Positions 45,991 to 57,184 of a DNA stretch of 64,000 nucleotides are shown piece after piece. Origin of the DNA: Polytrichum commune (Eukaryota > Streptophyta > Polytrichopsida > Polytrichales > Polytrichaceae). The stretch covers positions 4,588,501 to 4,652,500 of the forward strand of contig OX485805.1 of the NCBI GenBank assembly GCA_950295325.1, given 5' to 3'. Each line of letters begins with the position of its first letter. The first letter of the stretch is position 1. The translations under genes were made by a program, and so were the position numbers. The notes under the pieces were generated by a model. It was not told where the DNA came from. It searched no databases and was given only the letters and a program-made list of their open reading frames with translations.

Positions 45991-47639
45991 ATTGTTTCAG
46001 CTTGTTGCATCAATTTGTACTACGGCCCACCCACTCCTAGACATTGGGATAGACTTAGGGGATGAACTTTAGGGCCTTGTGAACATTCCACTCACAAACT
46101 CAATAACACTATTGATTCCAATCTAACGTCAACTCAAGCATTGCATTGAATCAATGAGAATTTCACATTGTATATTAAAATCAATTGAAGGGGATTCGTG
46201 TAGTATGCAAACTCTACCTCAAATCATCCCAATGTCAAACACCTCATAATCAAGCCAATATGTAACTAGCCAAAGCATCACTCTTTGAGATCTATTGGGA
46301 CAAATTGTTCATTCACATACATGCACAAAATACTCGTGGAAATATATCCGCAAGAGACCATAAACAATGGTCTTGTCGGCCTTGTACTTAACCTCCACCA
46401 CCTCTCCGATCACCGTCTCAGCTGTAGACCCTCCCTGGTTACAAAGGAAAGTACAAGAACAAGGCAAAACTTAAGTTTGTAAGTGAGTGTAGGAAGTCCT
46501 CTTACTCTTATGGGTTATGTTTTCCGGATACTTGAGCTGCAGTTTTACAACACTTGAGTTGCCTAGTAACACGAATCATTGCAATTTCTAGCATGTCAAT
46601 CAACGTGTGTGTGTGTGTTTTCCCCCTTCAAAGTCACGGCACGTGTCAACTTCTAAATTGTGCGTGTCAACTGACGTGCGATTTTCATTTGGGTGCAAGT
46701 TTTTGCACGCCGAAAGTGGAAAAAGGTACAAAAACTTGCAAAAACTTTGTCAAACATACACACCGAGGAGCACAACACTTGAAGCCCAAATGCCATGTGA
46801 AAGAGTCTTAATAAAGGAGGAGGAAAGCCCGGTTCCTCTCTCGTCCTAGAACCTGAAGACAAACGGTTCCCAACCCATGAGTGTTGAGGACTGTTGATTT
46901 ATACAGCCGGGAGGTGCAGGCTTTATATAGAGAGTGAGGCCTGTGTGGTGTTAATGTTTTGTTATGTTATGTTATTATTAAGTTATGTTATTAAGTTATG
47001 TGATGTGGTGTGGGCCCGAATTGAGGGGGCGTGAGGGATTGGACCCCACTAGCTAGGAGAGGAGTGCCACCCATGAAGCCCTGTCATTCTAGGCTGCCCA
47101 TTGGCTATACATACTGCCACTCTTTTAATAGCCACCCCTCCCCCGTGAACTTGCGCAAAATGACAAGCATATATCCGGGGTAAACCGCATTAAAAACGAC
47201 TCGGTAGCCCATCCACACTTGGCACCATCGTATGTTATAGGCATCCATCCGTAGTAGAGGTTTTGAGTGCGTTGACAACTATTTCAAGACGCACGAGACG
47301 AGCGCTTATTAGGGCGGGTCGATTGCTTGCTTACCACCCGTGTTTCGGGGGTGGTGGCCGATGAGGATTTGTGGTGTAAACTCGTCCGTTAGGAAGGTGG
47401 AAACGCAACGAAATAGTAAAACATACTCTTCGAATACACGAATGGTACTACACGGGCCTTATGTCGTCGTGATTCACGACGGGAAACACGTGGCATTCCA
47501 ACACCACCAGATTGTCATGTTTGGTGCTCTGGAACATGTTGTTCTTGCTAAAAAGGAGTGCCTAAACTCTCTCCACCTTAGAGGAAAGAAGTTAGATCTG
47601 AACATGAGCTCTTCACTTTGAGGATCTTTTTCAAGTATG
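45991..47639. other. Intergenic DNA, no gene seen
   Basis: Short frames only (46,285-46,482, 46,554-46,862, 47,340-47,621), none recognised. A low-complexity GTTATGTTATGTTATTATT tract lies at about 46,955-47,000. Confidence 0.35.
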
Positions 47640-47905
47640 AATATGAAGCATACTTGAAGCAACCATGGACATCGCCCCAACACAAAATCACCGCATTTGA
47701 CAATCATAGACTTGGACATTTTGTGTTGGGGTGTCCCCTCTACAACTACATTAGATATAGGTTCCTTTCCCTATTTCATAATGTACTCTTGGATAGTCTT
47801 AATGTTCAATTTCTCAATTTGTTTCCTCTCAATTAGACCATCATGTTGATATTAGCCTACATCTTATTGAGGCCACTGCACTCCGTTACTCCAAGGAAGT
47901 AAACT
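47640..47905 (+). pseudogene. Reverse-transcriptase tail fragment
   Basis: Segments read YLKQPWTSPQHKITAF, then RLGHFVLGCPLYNYIRYRFL and, after a frameshift near 47,820, QLDHHVDISLHLIEATALRY. The pattern (HFVLxCPLYNxIRxxF followed by DISLxLxEATALRYS) is that of the C-terminal tail of reverse-transcriptase-like retroelement proteins. It is too short to name the element class. A partial CACTAAATA-type end follows at about 47,907-47,930. Confidence 0.45.
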
Positions 47906-47930
47906 AAATATGATACTTAGTGTCACCAAT

Positions 47931-49336
47931 TCTAACTGTCTTCCTCAATACGCCATCTTGAGGAACTTCTAGTCCCGTGAGCCTTTTGGCTTTGTGAACT
48001 TTGAATCAAATTCATTTCATTTTTAATCGTACACCTATATTTGAGTGGTGTGTAGTAAGGTTTGTTGTTAATGATGGACACCAAATAGACATGGTTGCAA
48101 TGAAAGTTGACTTTATGTTGGGAATATACGCACCATTATATGAGGAGGGAGAGAGACCGAGATCACCGTGACCTCTTATCACTTATGCATCTCAACTTCA
48201 ATATTGAACTTGAAACAACAATCTTCATGATTCTCAGTTGCTAACTAGATAAGACAATTCATGCTCCATGCAAGTGCCCAAGAGTGTATGTGGAAACTAG
48301 AAGTGCCCGCAATAGGGCCACATATGTACCTTAGGTCACATGCACTTCCTCAACATTTTCAGATGTATACCTAGGGTATACACGTGGAGCTTATGAGGGA
48401 TTGCTACCAAGTTATTAGGCTCGCACAAGGTTTTGTGCAACCATCTTAATCCAATGATGCCATGTAAAAACCTACTTCTTTATATTAGTGGTTGATTCAT
48501 CCCAACTTAATCTCACAAGACCTCTTCGTGTTCTTTGATGTTGGTCTTGGAGTCAACTACACAAGAAGAATGCCCAAGCTATAAAGGCTTGTAACATTTT
48601 CATTTTCAACGTACATGGTCGACACAAATTTGTGGCATGCGGTTTGTTCCAATTTAATTGGAGCTTCATGGTGTCCACCTAAACTCTTACATCATGGATG
48701 AAGGCACTTTAAACGAAGACAAACTCCATGCCAATTGAGTGTTGTAGTGATTTGGATTCCTCTACACTAATTCGGGGTCTTTGATGCCACTTGCATGACA
48801 ATGTTTCATTACATAATTGTTACGACAAATGAATATACCAAGCTGAAAGTGGGTGAACCAAGGTCGAGGAATCCATAATCGACCAGGTCCATTAAGCCGC
48901 TCGCCAGGGTACACATAATGCCAACATGAATAAGATCTACATATTCTTAGACAAAATGGAGTCAAGGTCTATGTGGCGGTGGCTTGTGATTGATTACCCT
49001 CCTAAGTGTTACGACAAATGTTGTAGCCAAGAATAAGCATTTAGATAAACAATTATAGGTTCACCTATAGATCAACCACATGTTCCCCTCAACTTTTCTG
49101 CTCCAACATTTGAAGCAATTTCCATATTTACAATTTCAAAAAGAAAAACTAAAAACTAAACTGCATCCTCCTTAGAACATATGCCGAACTCTCTTATTTT
49201 ATTGGTTACAGATGCCTCACCCTTAAAAGTAAGTTGGGAGGACAATACTTGTGAACCTATTCGTAAGAAGTGTCATCAGAAAAGTTACCACATTGACATG
49301 AAATACCATATGACATTTTAGTGGGCTAGGACGAAA
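47931..49336. other. Intergenic DNA, no gene seen
   Basis: No coding region, repeat or structured element could be supported. Confidence 0.35.
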
Positions 49337-49404
49337 CAACCCATACACTAGTTCCTTGGTGGCAAGGGTTTGGGCAACCAACAAGGAACCAATGTATGGG
49401 TTGG
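49337..49404. repeat. Inverted repeat (hairpin), arms about 25 bp
   Basis: The arms CAACCCATACACTAGTTCCT and AGGAACCAATGTATGGGTTG pair with two mismatches, and TTGG / CCAA extends the pairing toward a loop of about 15-18 bases. Confidence 0.7.
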
Positions 49405-49602
49405 TACGCCCATATCCATTTTAGTGGTGTCACGACTACCAATGTTCAAGATCGAAGTCTCCAATGCCCTTCAAACGCGATTTGGCACTTCAAAATATAC
49501 CTCTCAAAACAACCCTTCAAAACGCAACCCCAAATTCGAAAAGGAAGATTGTCACTTGAAGTCCTCAATATAATCTGCCCGCCACAAGAACCAACAAGCG
49601 TA

Positions 49603-50760
49603 CTAGGGCATCGTCACTACAAGAAATGGAGTTAGATGGTCGATTCTTGATTCTTCACATTATACTGGAAACATGTACCATAGAATCCATGCACAAGTTG
49701 ACTACAAATTCTGAATATCACTTCCATAGTCTTGGATTGACGTCTTGGATTTGAACCAACCCTTCAACCGAAAGGCTGAAAGTTGAGAGCCCTTCAAAAT
49801 GAAACTCATACAAGGGCATCGATCTCGAATACTGTAGTGAAAATGTTTTCGTTCGTGTAAACTTAACTTAACTTAGCCTAGTGAAAGATAGTAGAGCCCA
49901 AGTGTGAGCGAAATGGGTTTTACTTTTCAGCATACAACCAAGGAAGGGCTAGCCAACCAACCAACCAACTAGGTGTTGAACCCGCAAACGTTGGGCATTG
50001 TCACTACAAGAAACGGAGTTAGATGGTCGATTCTCGATTCTCCACATTGTACTGGAACCATGTACCATAGAATCCATGCACAAGTTGACTACGAATCCTC
50101 TATTTCACTTCCATAGTCTTAGGGCCGGTTTACACTACGGTGGAGAAGGCCTCCGGTCGGTCAAGAATGCTTGGCCAAGACATGGTTATATAAGGCAAAT
50201 GGTGGATGTGCCGGAGAAGAATTAAAGGCAATAAAATATTTTTATTGAGTTGGGCTTCTCCGGAGGAGGAGTTTCTTGTCCGGCCTCTTGAGGCCGGAGA
50301 AGCCCAACTCCAAAAAGTGCCGCCATGTAGGCGGCCATGTCATTTTATCATCCATGAGAAAAGTTCACCACCATTGTTTTCTTCACCTAGTGTAAACACC
50401 CACCGGTCAAGAGTTGCATTTTCGACCAATCACAATTGAGAAACGCCCTTCTTTTCATGACCGGTGGACTTCTCCACCGTAGTGTAAACCGGCCCTTAGA
50501 TTGACGCCTTGGATTTGAACCAACCCTTCAACAAAGACCTCAAATTTGAGAGCCCTTCGAAATGAATCTCATACGAGGGCGTTGGTCTCGCACACTGACA
50601 ACTACTGTAGTGACGATGTTCTCATTCGTGTAAACTTAACTTAACTTAACTTAGCCTAGCCTAGTGAAAGATAGTAGAGCCTGGGTGTGAGGGAAATGGG
50701 GTTTACTTTACAACACACAACTAGGGAAGGGCCAGCCAGCCAGCCAGGTGGTGAACCTGC
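49603..50760. repeat. Tandem duplication, about 390-bp unit
   Basis: Copy 1 starts about 49,603 (GGGCATCGTCACTACAAGAAA) and copy 2 about 49,991 (GGGCATTGTCACTACAAGAAA). They stay collinear through ATCCATGCACAAGTTGACTAC, TTGGATTTGAACCAACCCTT and GTGTAAACTTAACTTAACTTAG. Copy 2 is interrupted by a 374-bp Harbinger-like insertion. CACTACAAGAAA resembles the terminus of plant CACTA elements, so each unit may itself be transposon-derived. Confidence 0.8.
50122..50495. mobile_element. Harbinger-like MITE, 374 bp, TTA duplication
   Basis: The termini are GGGCCGGTTTACACTACGGT and the exact inverse ACCGTAGTGTAAACCGGCCC, extending inward GGAGAAG / CTTCTCC. TTA flanks both sides (50,119-121 and 50,496-498). 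The paralogous unit near 49,721 has the uninterrupted CATAGTCTTGGATTGACG. This establishes the boundaries and a 3-bp duplication, as in PIF/Harbinger. An internal palindrome GGGCTTCTCCGG..CCGGAGAAGCCC is present. No transposase. Confidence 0.9.
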
Positions 50761-50871
50761 GGCAGCCTGACATGGCCCAAACCATTGCTGGTCGCCACTG
50801 CCCAACCCCTTGGCCCCATCTCTTCCTCAGGAGCCTCCACAGTAACTTATTACTTGTGCATGTTCCCTCTA

Positions 50872-51621
50872 CAGTCTACCCTCTATAAATGTTAACCCTC
50901 GGGAGTGGATCAAAGTTAACATTTATAGAGGTGTTAACAATTAACAATTAACAATTTATTTTTTTGAGCAATATACAAATCTTAACATTTGTAAATATAA
51001 GCAACTATGAAGAGTCCTTGTGAGAGAATACCATTCATAAAATTGTAAACCCAATCAAAACTTTATTCAATATCAAGTTTACAAATCACAGGTGAAGTAT
51101 GAATCAATGATTCTTTGGTGAGATTCATCTGCATGCACAACTTGCAAATATTTCTCAATCTGCACCAACAAACCCACATACTTGGACACATCACATGAAC
51201 GTGATTCCATGTACCTTCTAATGGTACCAAAACTAGATTGCAAGTCACTATAAGATGGAATGGGTTTTACCTCACACTCCTCTCCCTCACAATCATCATC
51301 TGAGACATTAGAAGTCCCACCAATCTGGGAATCAATTCTCTGCCGCTCTACCGCCACCCCACCCTCGCTGCCCTGTGCCTCGCCCTAACGCATGGTGAGA
51401 GAGAGAGGAATGTAACTGGATGTGTAGTTTTTATCATCCATATTATGGTTGTATTTCATTCGTTAACATTTATAGAGTCAAATTTACAAAGAAGGGAGTA
51501 CCATTTTGTTAACAGTTAACATGTTTAACATTTATAGTGTGCAATATGTGGGGAGTAGAAGAAAGTTAACATTTAGAGAGGGTTAACACTTATAGGTGTA
51601 ACATTTATAGAGGGTGGACTG
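50872..51621. mobile_element. pogo/Tigger-like nonautonomous element, 750 bp
   Basis: The left end is CAGTCTACCCTCTATAAATG and the right end (reverse complement) is CAGTCCACCCTCTATAAATG, continuing TTA, so the inverted repeat is 23 bp with one mismatch. TA flanks both sides (50,870-871 and 51,622-623). TA duplications and CAGT-type ends of this form are typical of the pogo/Tigger group. Subterminal TTAACATTTATAG blocks recur inside. It retains the 3' end of a transposase gene. Confidence 0.8.
51079..51357 (-). pseudogene. Transposase C-terminal remnant inside the pogo/Tigger element
   Basis: A 92-codon frame (MAVERQRIDSQIGG...) has an acidic stretch (DDDCEGEECE) followed by PSYSDLQSSFGTIRRYMES and VQIEKYLQVVHADESHQR. 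An acidic run followed by an amphipathic 'LxxLRRYLE' helix is what the C-terminus of Tigger/jerky-type transposases usually looks like. The catalytic domain is absent, so the element is internally deleted. Assignment rests on element type and motif shape. Confidence 0.55.
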
Positions 51622-51624
51622 TAC

Positions 51625-51642
51625 TGTGTGTGTGTGTGTGTG
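51625..51642. repeat. (GT)n microsatellite
   Basis: A GT run directly beside the right end of the pogo/Tigger element. Confidence 0.9.
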
Positions 51643-51739
51643 TATATTTCTATGTATATTTACATGACCTTGAGTGAAGACTGGTTGTTTTTACTGGACT
51701 AGGAATGTGCTCTTGCTCCCTCATCTTGTGGCTTTCTCA

Positions 51740-52325
51740 AGGCCACTTCACACATGAGCCAAGAGCCGTGACCTTGTAATGGTGAGGACCCTTCACTCTG
51801 TCATCCATGGGTATTGGGAAAGCCGTTTTATGTAGCCACGGGCCCTCAAGCATGGTGTGAAGTGAGAGTAGACCATGTTGTGGGACCATTGCATATTTTG
51901 TTGGCGGAAAAAGAGGGGAGGATTAGGTTTAATATAATATGTCTCAAACTTTATCAATTTAAGAGGATTACTTGGTGGTGTTTGTCTGTCCTCGAATTTG
52001 TTATGGAATATGCCTTGTATTTTGTCTTGAAATTTGTCATATTGGGAAGGATTTTTTTTTAAAAAAAGCATGGTCTACCGGAATTTGCGTCAGGCCCACC
52101 TCTTGAAGGTGGGTCTGACGCAAACTCTGGTAGACCATGCACCCTTATCCACAACCTGCCATGTAAGACTCCATCTAGACTTTACATCCACAAACTTTTT
52201 CTTTGTGCCTTTAGGCCTTCACCTCCTAGTGTGAAGTGAACTTGGACAGTCTCTGCCTTTTTGACCAATGAGAGCTCTTACATTGCCATGCTCAGGGGCC
52301 TTTAGCCTTGTGCGTGAAGCGGCCC
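51740..52325. mobile_element. Harbinger-like element, diverged relative, 586 bp
   Basis: The left end AGGCCACTTCACACATGAGC and the right end (reverse complement GGGCCGCTTCACGCACAAGG) are diverged versions of the GGGCCACTTCACACACGAG terminus. Flanks are TCA and TTA. It abuts the next family member at 52,329 and shares the TTA with it. It contains a strong 73-base hairpin. Confidence 0.65.
52068..52140. repeat. Near-perfect 73-base inverted repeat (hairpin)
   Basis: The 5' arm GCATGGTCTACCGGAATTTG continues through CGTCAGGCCCACCT. The 3' arm is the reverse complement, AGGTGGGTCTGACG then CAAACTCTGGTAGACCATGC. There are about three mismatches in 34 paired bases and a loop of about 5. The fold would be a long, small-RNA-precursor-like hairpin. 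Confidence 0.85.
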
Positions 52326-52328
52326 TTA

Positions 52329-52831
52329 GGGCCACTTCACACACGAGACTGAGAGCCCGTGACCATCACACTTCAAGCACTCTTGTTGGTGGAAAACGCA
52401 GAGCCGGTCCAAGTTCGCTTCCCACTACGCTTGAGGGACCAACAGAGTATGTGAGTGCAAGATAAATGTAAAGTCGAAGTAGATTCCACGTGGCATCGAC
52501 TGGATCATGTTTCATGGTCACTTGGACTACTTTCAAAAACCATATGTTGAGGGTAGGCCTGACACAAAACCGGGAGACCACGGCACTCCGAACGCTCACA
52601 ACCGTTGGTTTATTCTATTTTCTCACGTGTGAGGACCCGCACGAATAGAATTTCATTAAAATAGCATTTGATTGAGGGCCCGGTCACATATGGCTTCACA
52701 CTACACTTGCGGATCCGTGACCACTCTACATGATTTTGGAGGTGTTTTGGGACGGCCTTTGGACACTTTCTTTTCTTTTGGGCTCTCACAATTTCGTGGT
52801 CACGGCTCTTGGCTCGTGTGTGAAGTGGCCC
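52329..52831. mobile_element. Harbinger-like nonautonomous element, copy 3 (503 bp)
   Basis: The termini GGGCCACTTCACACACGAG and CTCGTGTGTGAAGTGGCCC are exact inverses over 19 bases. It is the best-preserved member of the family also found at 35,193 and 37,158. TTA lies on the left (52,326-328) and the right flank is TGC, so the duplication is not preserved, perhaps because of the adjacent relative. Confidence 0.8.
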
Positions 52832-53104
52832 TGCGTAAGGCTGCCAACCGAGATGAGCATGATGGTTTTAATAATTTAAGGTTGGAGGGGGATTTGAACC
52901 CATGATCAATTAATATTGTCAAATTCTCTACTATCCTACTTACATTACCTGTCACATACCCGAGGGAGATTCTAGAAGGTGAATCTTCAAAAGTTACTAA
53001 GCTTAAGATAACACATCTACATGGTACCTGCAGTCATTGCCAACTGCGATAATCTAGAAGGTGAATATCCCAAGCAACTGGCTTATATTAAGGTTGAGGG
53101 CATC

Positions 53105-53570
53105 TATAAGTGATAAAAATAAGAGAGTTTGCATCTGCTTAGGAGGAGTAATTAGCGGGGGATTACATTGAATATGATATTTAGTGACACTTACTATTTG
53201 GAATTACGCAATGCTATATCTATTTATTGCATATCTTATATTCTACCGAAAAAGTGAAATTGGTGGTTTGGACAATATAGAACATTGACATTTGTACTTG
53301 GTGAAAAAAAATTGCATCAATAGTAAACATATGTAGCGTTGTGTAAAGCCAAGTAGTCAGAGATACTAAATATCATACTTAGTGTAGATTTCTTGTGAAG
53401 AGAAACAAAGTCTAAGGAGAATGCAAAAATAAAATAAAAATTCTCATGAATATGGGAAATTGCTACAAAGTTTGAAGCGGTAAAGTAAGGGTTTAGTATA
53501 ATTGATATATAGGTTAACCCGTAACTGTTCATCTAAATTCTAATGCTTGGCTACGACAATCGTCAAAACT
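53105..53570. repeat. Dispersed copy of the CAD-pseudogene leader, split by a MITE
   Basis: The sequence AAGAGAGTTTGCATCTG...GGGG, then (after the insertion) TTTCTTG.GAAGAGA.AC, CTAAGGAGAATGC, CATGAATATGG, GAAGCGG, TTGATATATAGGTTAACCC and CATCTAAATTCTAATGC, follows the order found at about 14,015-14,225, between the promoter remnant and exon 1 of the CAD pseudogene. No CAD exon is present here. Confidence 0.75.
53166..53384. mobile_element. CTACACTA-ended MITE, 219 bp
   Basis: The left end CATTGAATATGATATTTAGTG and the right end (reverse complement) CACTAAGTATGATATTTAGT pair along their length. TA borders both sides (53,164-165 and 53,385-386). It interrupts the leader-derived segment, and the matching place near 14,060 is uninterrupted. 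Confidence 0.7.
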
Positions 53571-53757
53571 CTCATGAGGGTGATCAATCTCAAGCCGCTG
53601 CCACATAAACCTTAACTCCATTCGTTCAAAATGTACAGATCTCATCCATGTCAACATAACATGACCCTATTGAGCATTTAAATGGACATGGTTGACTATG
53701 GATGGCTTGACCTTGTGTGTGTGTGTTTAATGTGGCATTGAAATTGGTTTGCCATTT

Positions 53758-53799
<42 letters not shown>

Positions 53800-55528
53800 A
53801 TCGCATATGAGTGTACCTTTTATTCATTCAACATAAAAGACTTGAAACAATATGTCATATGGAGGACATTATTTATGGTTGATTTGACATTGGAATCAAC
53901 TATAGAGACCATGCATTAGTCTAGTCCAAGTTATTTGAGATGAATCGGCCCTCAAGCCTAGTAGGCAGTGAAGTTTTTTATTATGTTGGATGGATGAGAG
54001 CTACGTTGGTATACAATAACCTCTTCTTTCCTGATTACAGTGGTCTTTGTGGCTTGTCGTGTAGAACCAAGTCTTAGTACGTGATGTCCTCTCTAGTTGT
54101 CCCCAACAATTGTTGCAAGTAAAATAGTATAAGGTATTAGCTAGTGTAGTTTGACATGATTCGTGCAGGAGCCTTAATAAAAGTGAACCATAAATTGATT
54201 GCATGGTTTGAAAGGGGCTATATGGTGTCACATAGGGTTTGAAACAACTGCACTATAACTATGGTTTAGTGTGGTTCACATTACTTTGTGTCAAACCACA
54301 TAAGTAGCCTTGCAATGAACGGTTGGCAACTAAAGAAGGTGCCATGGGACACTTGTTTTAAGACAAATCATGTTAGTCATTCTAATAACATGGCACCTCA
54401 ATTTGAATGGCACACTATATCATAGATTTAATGTAGGAATTGCCTAGTGATTGTAACGACATGCAATGGCTCTTGACATGTGTATGAGTTTTGATCCACC
54501 TTGAATTGCTATGTTTGCAAAGCATATATGAAGCCAAACGTTAACCTATAGGCTCTACTACCAATATAGGGTAGATGTTTCGAACACCTACCATCAAGGA
54601 GGGTGGAAACATCGGTTTCTATGTAGAGCCTTGGAATCACTATTTTCAGTCATTCCAACACTTAACTTATAATTAGGGACGTTTAATCAATCCAACGTGG
54701 TTAATTTAGTATAAATCGACAATGAACGTATATAGGGTGCTCAAATTTAAACAACAACCTCAATGGTAGGTGTTCTATAAGGAAACAAAGAGTACATTTG
54801 AATACAATTTAACAGGGGTAAATGTTTTAGACCAAGTGATTGATTGAACATTGGAGGGTAAGTAATATTGTGATGATACTATGGTGCATGTGGATTTCGA
54901 CCTACAAGTTATGGGTGCACAAATTTCAACAACTATTAGAAGAATAAGCCATAATGATTGTAGTGTGAACATGACAACGTAGTGTCGCCCCTTATTGGCT
55001 CATGCAATAGTAGCTTTGCAATCTACTTGTTCGAATGCCTTGAGGGTTGTTTACACTCCACCACAACCACAATGGTTCACAAAACAATGTTATTCTATTA
55101 TATTTTTTAGAATTTTAAAGGAATAAGGTGCATTCGTGAATACCACAACCACTTCGTCAACTACAATATAAGGCGTACCTAGGTGAGGTGCTTGTGCTCT
55201 GTTTTCTTTTTTATTATTTTCTTTTTTGTGTTTTGGGTGGGCACGTTCATCCTCCTTTTAAAGGTAATTTGGATTCAATTGCTAAGTGGGCGTGTGGGAT
55301 TTTTCCCAATACAACATGAGTCTTTGTGGAAAGCTTTTTGCCAAACGTTAGCTTTAACATCTAATACCGCAAATATGTTGTACTATGACATGGTTTGCTT
55401 TTTTTATATTCTTTTGTAGAGAAGCCAAGTTCTCAAGAATTATTGATTTGCCCATGTTAGTGCTTGACCTTGATATGATTATCTTGTGGGCTTATTTAGT
55501 GTTTGGCATGTGTGTGACATGCCAACTA
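53571..55528. other. Gene-poor DNA with a (GA)n microsatellite
   Basis: (GA)n lies at 53,762-53,797. A diverged inverted relative of the 43.25/43.6-kb block lies at about 53,815-54,010. Short frames elsewhere are not recognised. Confidence 0.4.
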
Positions 55529-55897
55529 CACTAAATATGATATTTAGTGTCACCAATTCTAATTGTCTTGCTCAATACTAATTGTAAACTGTGGTATAGT
55601 GTCACCAACACTAAATGTGAACCCAACATTATTTGTCATTCCTTGTAATTTTTTGGTGGATTTTAGATTTACATGTTGTGATTACTGTCACTCACCAAGT
55701 GATTTTTCATTCAAATGTCAATCATTCATGACAATGTTTCATCACAAGTTGCCGACAAGAGAAGGAAGGGTTTGGGCCAATGGATGAACTCATCCACCAT
55801 CCATGAAGTATTCGTTCATTTATTCATAAGAAGTGTCATCCAAAAAGTTACCATAGCGACATTAAATACCATAGGAAACTAAATATCATATTTAGTG
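55529..55897. mobile_element. CTACACTA-ended MITE, 369 bp
   Basis: The left end CACTAAATATGATATTTAGTG and the right end ACTAAATATCATATTTAGTG are inverses apart from the outermost base pair. TA precedes the left end (55,527-528) and follows the right end (55,898-899). It is the reverse complement of the nested MITE at 41,747-42,130. Confidence 0.75.
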
Positions 55898-56575
55898 TAG
55901 TATAAGAACTGCACTAAAAATTCCTATCAACCTGGCCACATTAATACCTAGGATTTAAAGTAAAATCCCACCCACACCAAGTCTTCAACTTAAAATTAGT
56001 GTGGGCCACATTAATTGCTTTTGTAGGAATTTGAGATGGGTGATCATTTTATTTTATGTTGCTTCTTGCAAATGCTTATTCTAACCACATCATGATGTAA
56101 GTTGTGTGTCAAAAGCCTTCAAGAAGACTTAGGGGAAGATCTAGGTTCTTGGGTCCACAATATTTTCACTATGACTAGACAATTAATAAAGTGGATGACA
56201 GTAATTTACTTTCCACACTAACTATCACAATTTATTCATTTATTTCAATGTAGTGTACCTATCACATAAGCGAAGTTTTGAGTAACCATCAAACTTGATC
56301 ACATCCGCACAACTTAAAATACAAAGAGAAAATTAAATTTTGGTCCTCCTTTGGTAATAGAATTCATCATCGTCATAAAAATCTCATTCTTTCGATGAGG
56401 AACTTAATATGATTGTTTGAAGTTGCATACTGTGCCTTATGAGTCGATAAAATCTTGTAAGCGTAGCATGGCATTGAAATGATGAAAGTCTCGTGAGATG
56501 TCAGCACTTCATGAAGTATAAACATGAATACTCGAGAATGTTTTATGATGAAGATTTTGGAGGTGATAAACAATC
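55898..56575. other. Intergenic DNA, no gene seen
   Basis: AT-rich sequence without recognisable coding or repeat structure. Confidence 0.35.
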
Positions 56576-57184
56576 TCAACAGATCCGTCTGAGAATCAAA
56601 GCCAAGTTCTCAAGAATCAATGAATTTTGAGAAGATGCAAGTCTTTTGAAATTAATAGGTTTAGGGCATTGAGGGTTAGCTTTCCGGAGGTTGTCGATTA
56701 CAGTACTTGTAAAATGGAGATGAAGATGTTGAACAGATTGTTCTTGTTCTTGTTCAGGTTTCCATCTTTGCATACCCGCGAAATGCAGGTTTGATTTGAA
56801 ACAGTCGAAGATGCAGCCAAAGAATTCCAGTCTGAATTGATGCATTGCACTAGGAGCAGGAGCTCCTGTCGTGATTGTGAGAAGAGCCAGATTCTGCTAT
56901 GTTTCAATGAGATGCGTCTGAACCAGTAAGCTGCAATTTGAAGCAGCTGTGCTGTTGTCTTGCATTTTCGTGAGCGAATTTAATGGTTGTGGAAATACTG
57001 GTTGTATTGGATAGCTTTGCCCACCAAAGTATTGCGAACTCCAAGCAATGGGCATGGGTTCAGCAAATCTATACCCATGGCAAGGTTTTGGATTTGTGTG
57101 CATCTTAGAGGATTTTTGAATTGACAATTCCTTTTGCAGCAATCCCATGTTGAAGGTTATATAGAGGCCATTGGGTGTACACAC
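56576..57184 (-). other. Long frame broken by one TAG, unrecognised
   Basis: Two minus-strand frames (57,184-56,897 and 56,845-56,576) are in the same phase and separated by a single TAG at about 56,897-56,899. Together they make about 200 codons (MGLLQKELSIQKSSKMHTNP ... NLRKANPQCPKPINF). The composition is protein-like, with a KPEQEQEQS stretch, but no family is recognised. The 5' part overlaps the first unit of the tandem array that starts near 57,075. It may be a pseudogene or chance. Confidence 0.25.

Noticed and set aside
52878-52910. Possible minus-strand tRNA or SINE B-box (GGGTTCAAATCCCCC)
   Set aside because: A T-arm-like motif is present, but no A-box, anticodon arm or acceptor stem could be folded around it.
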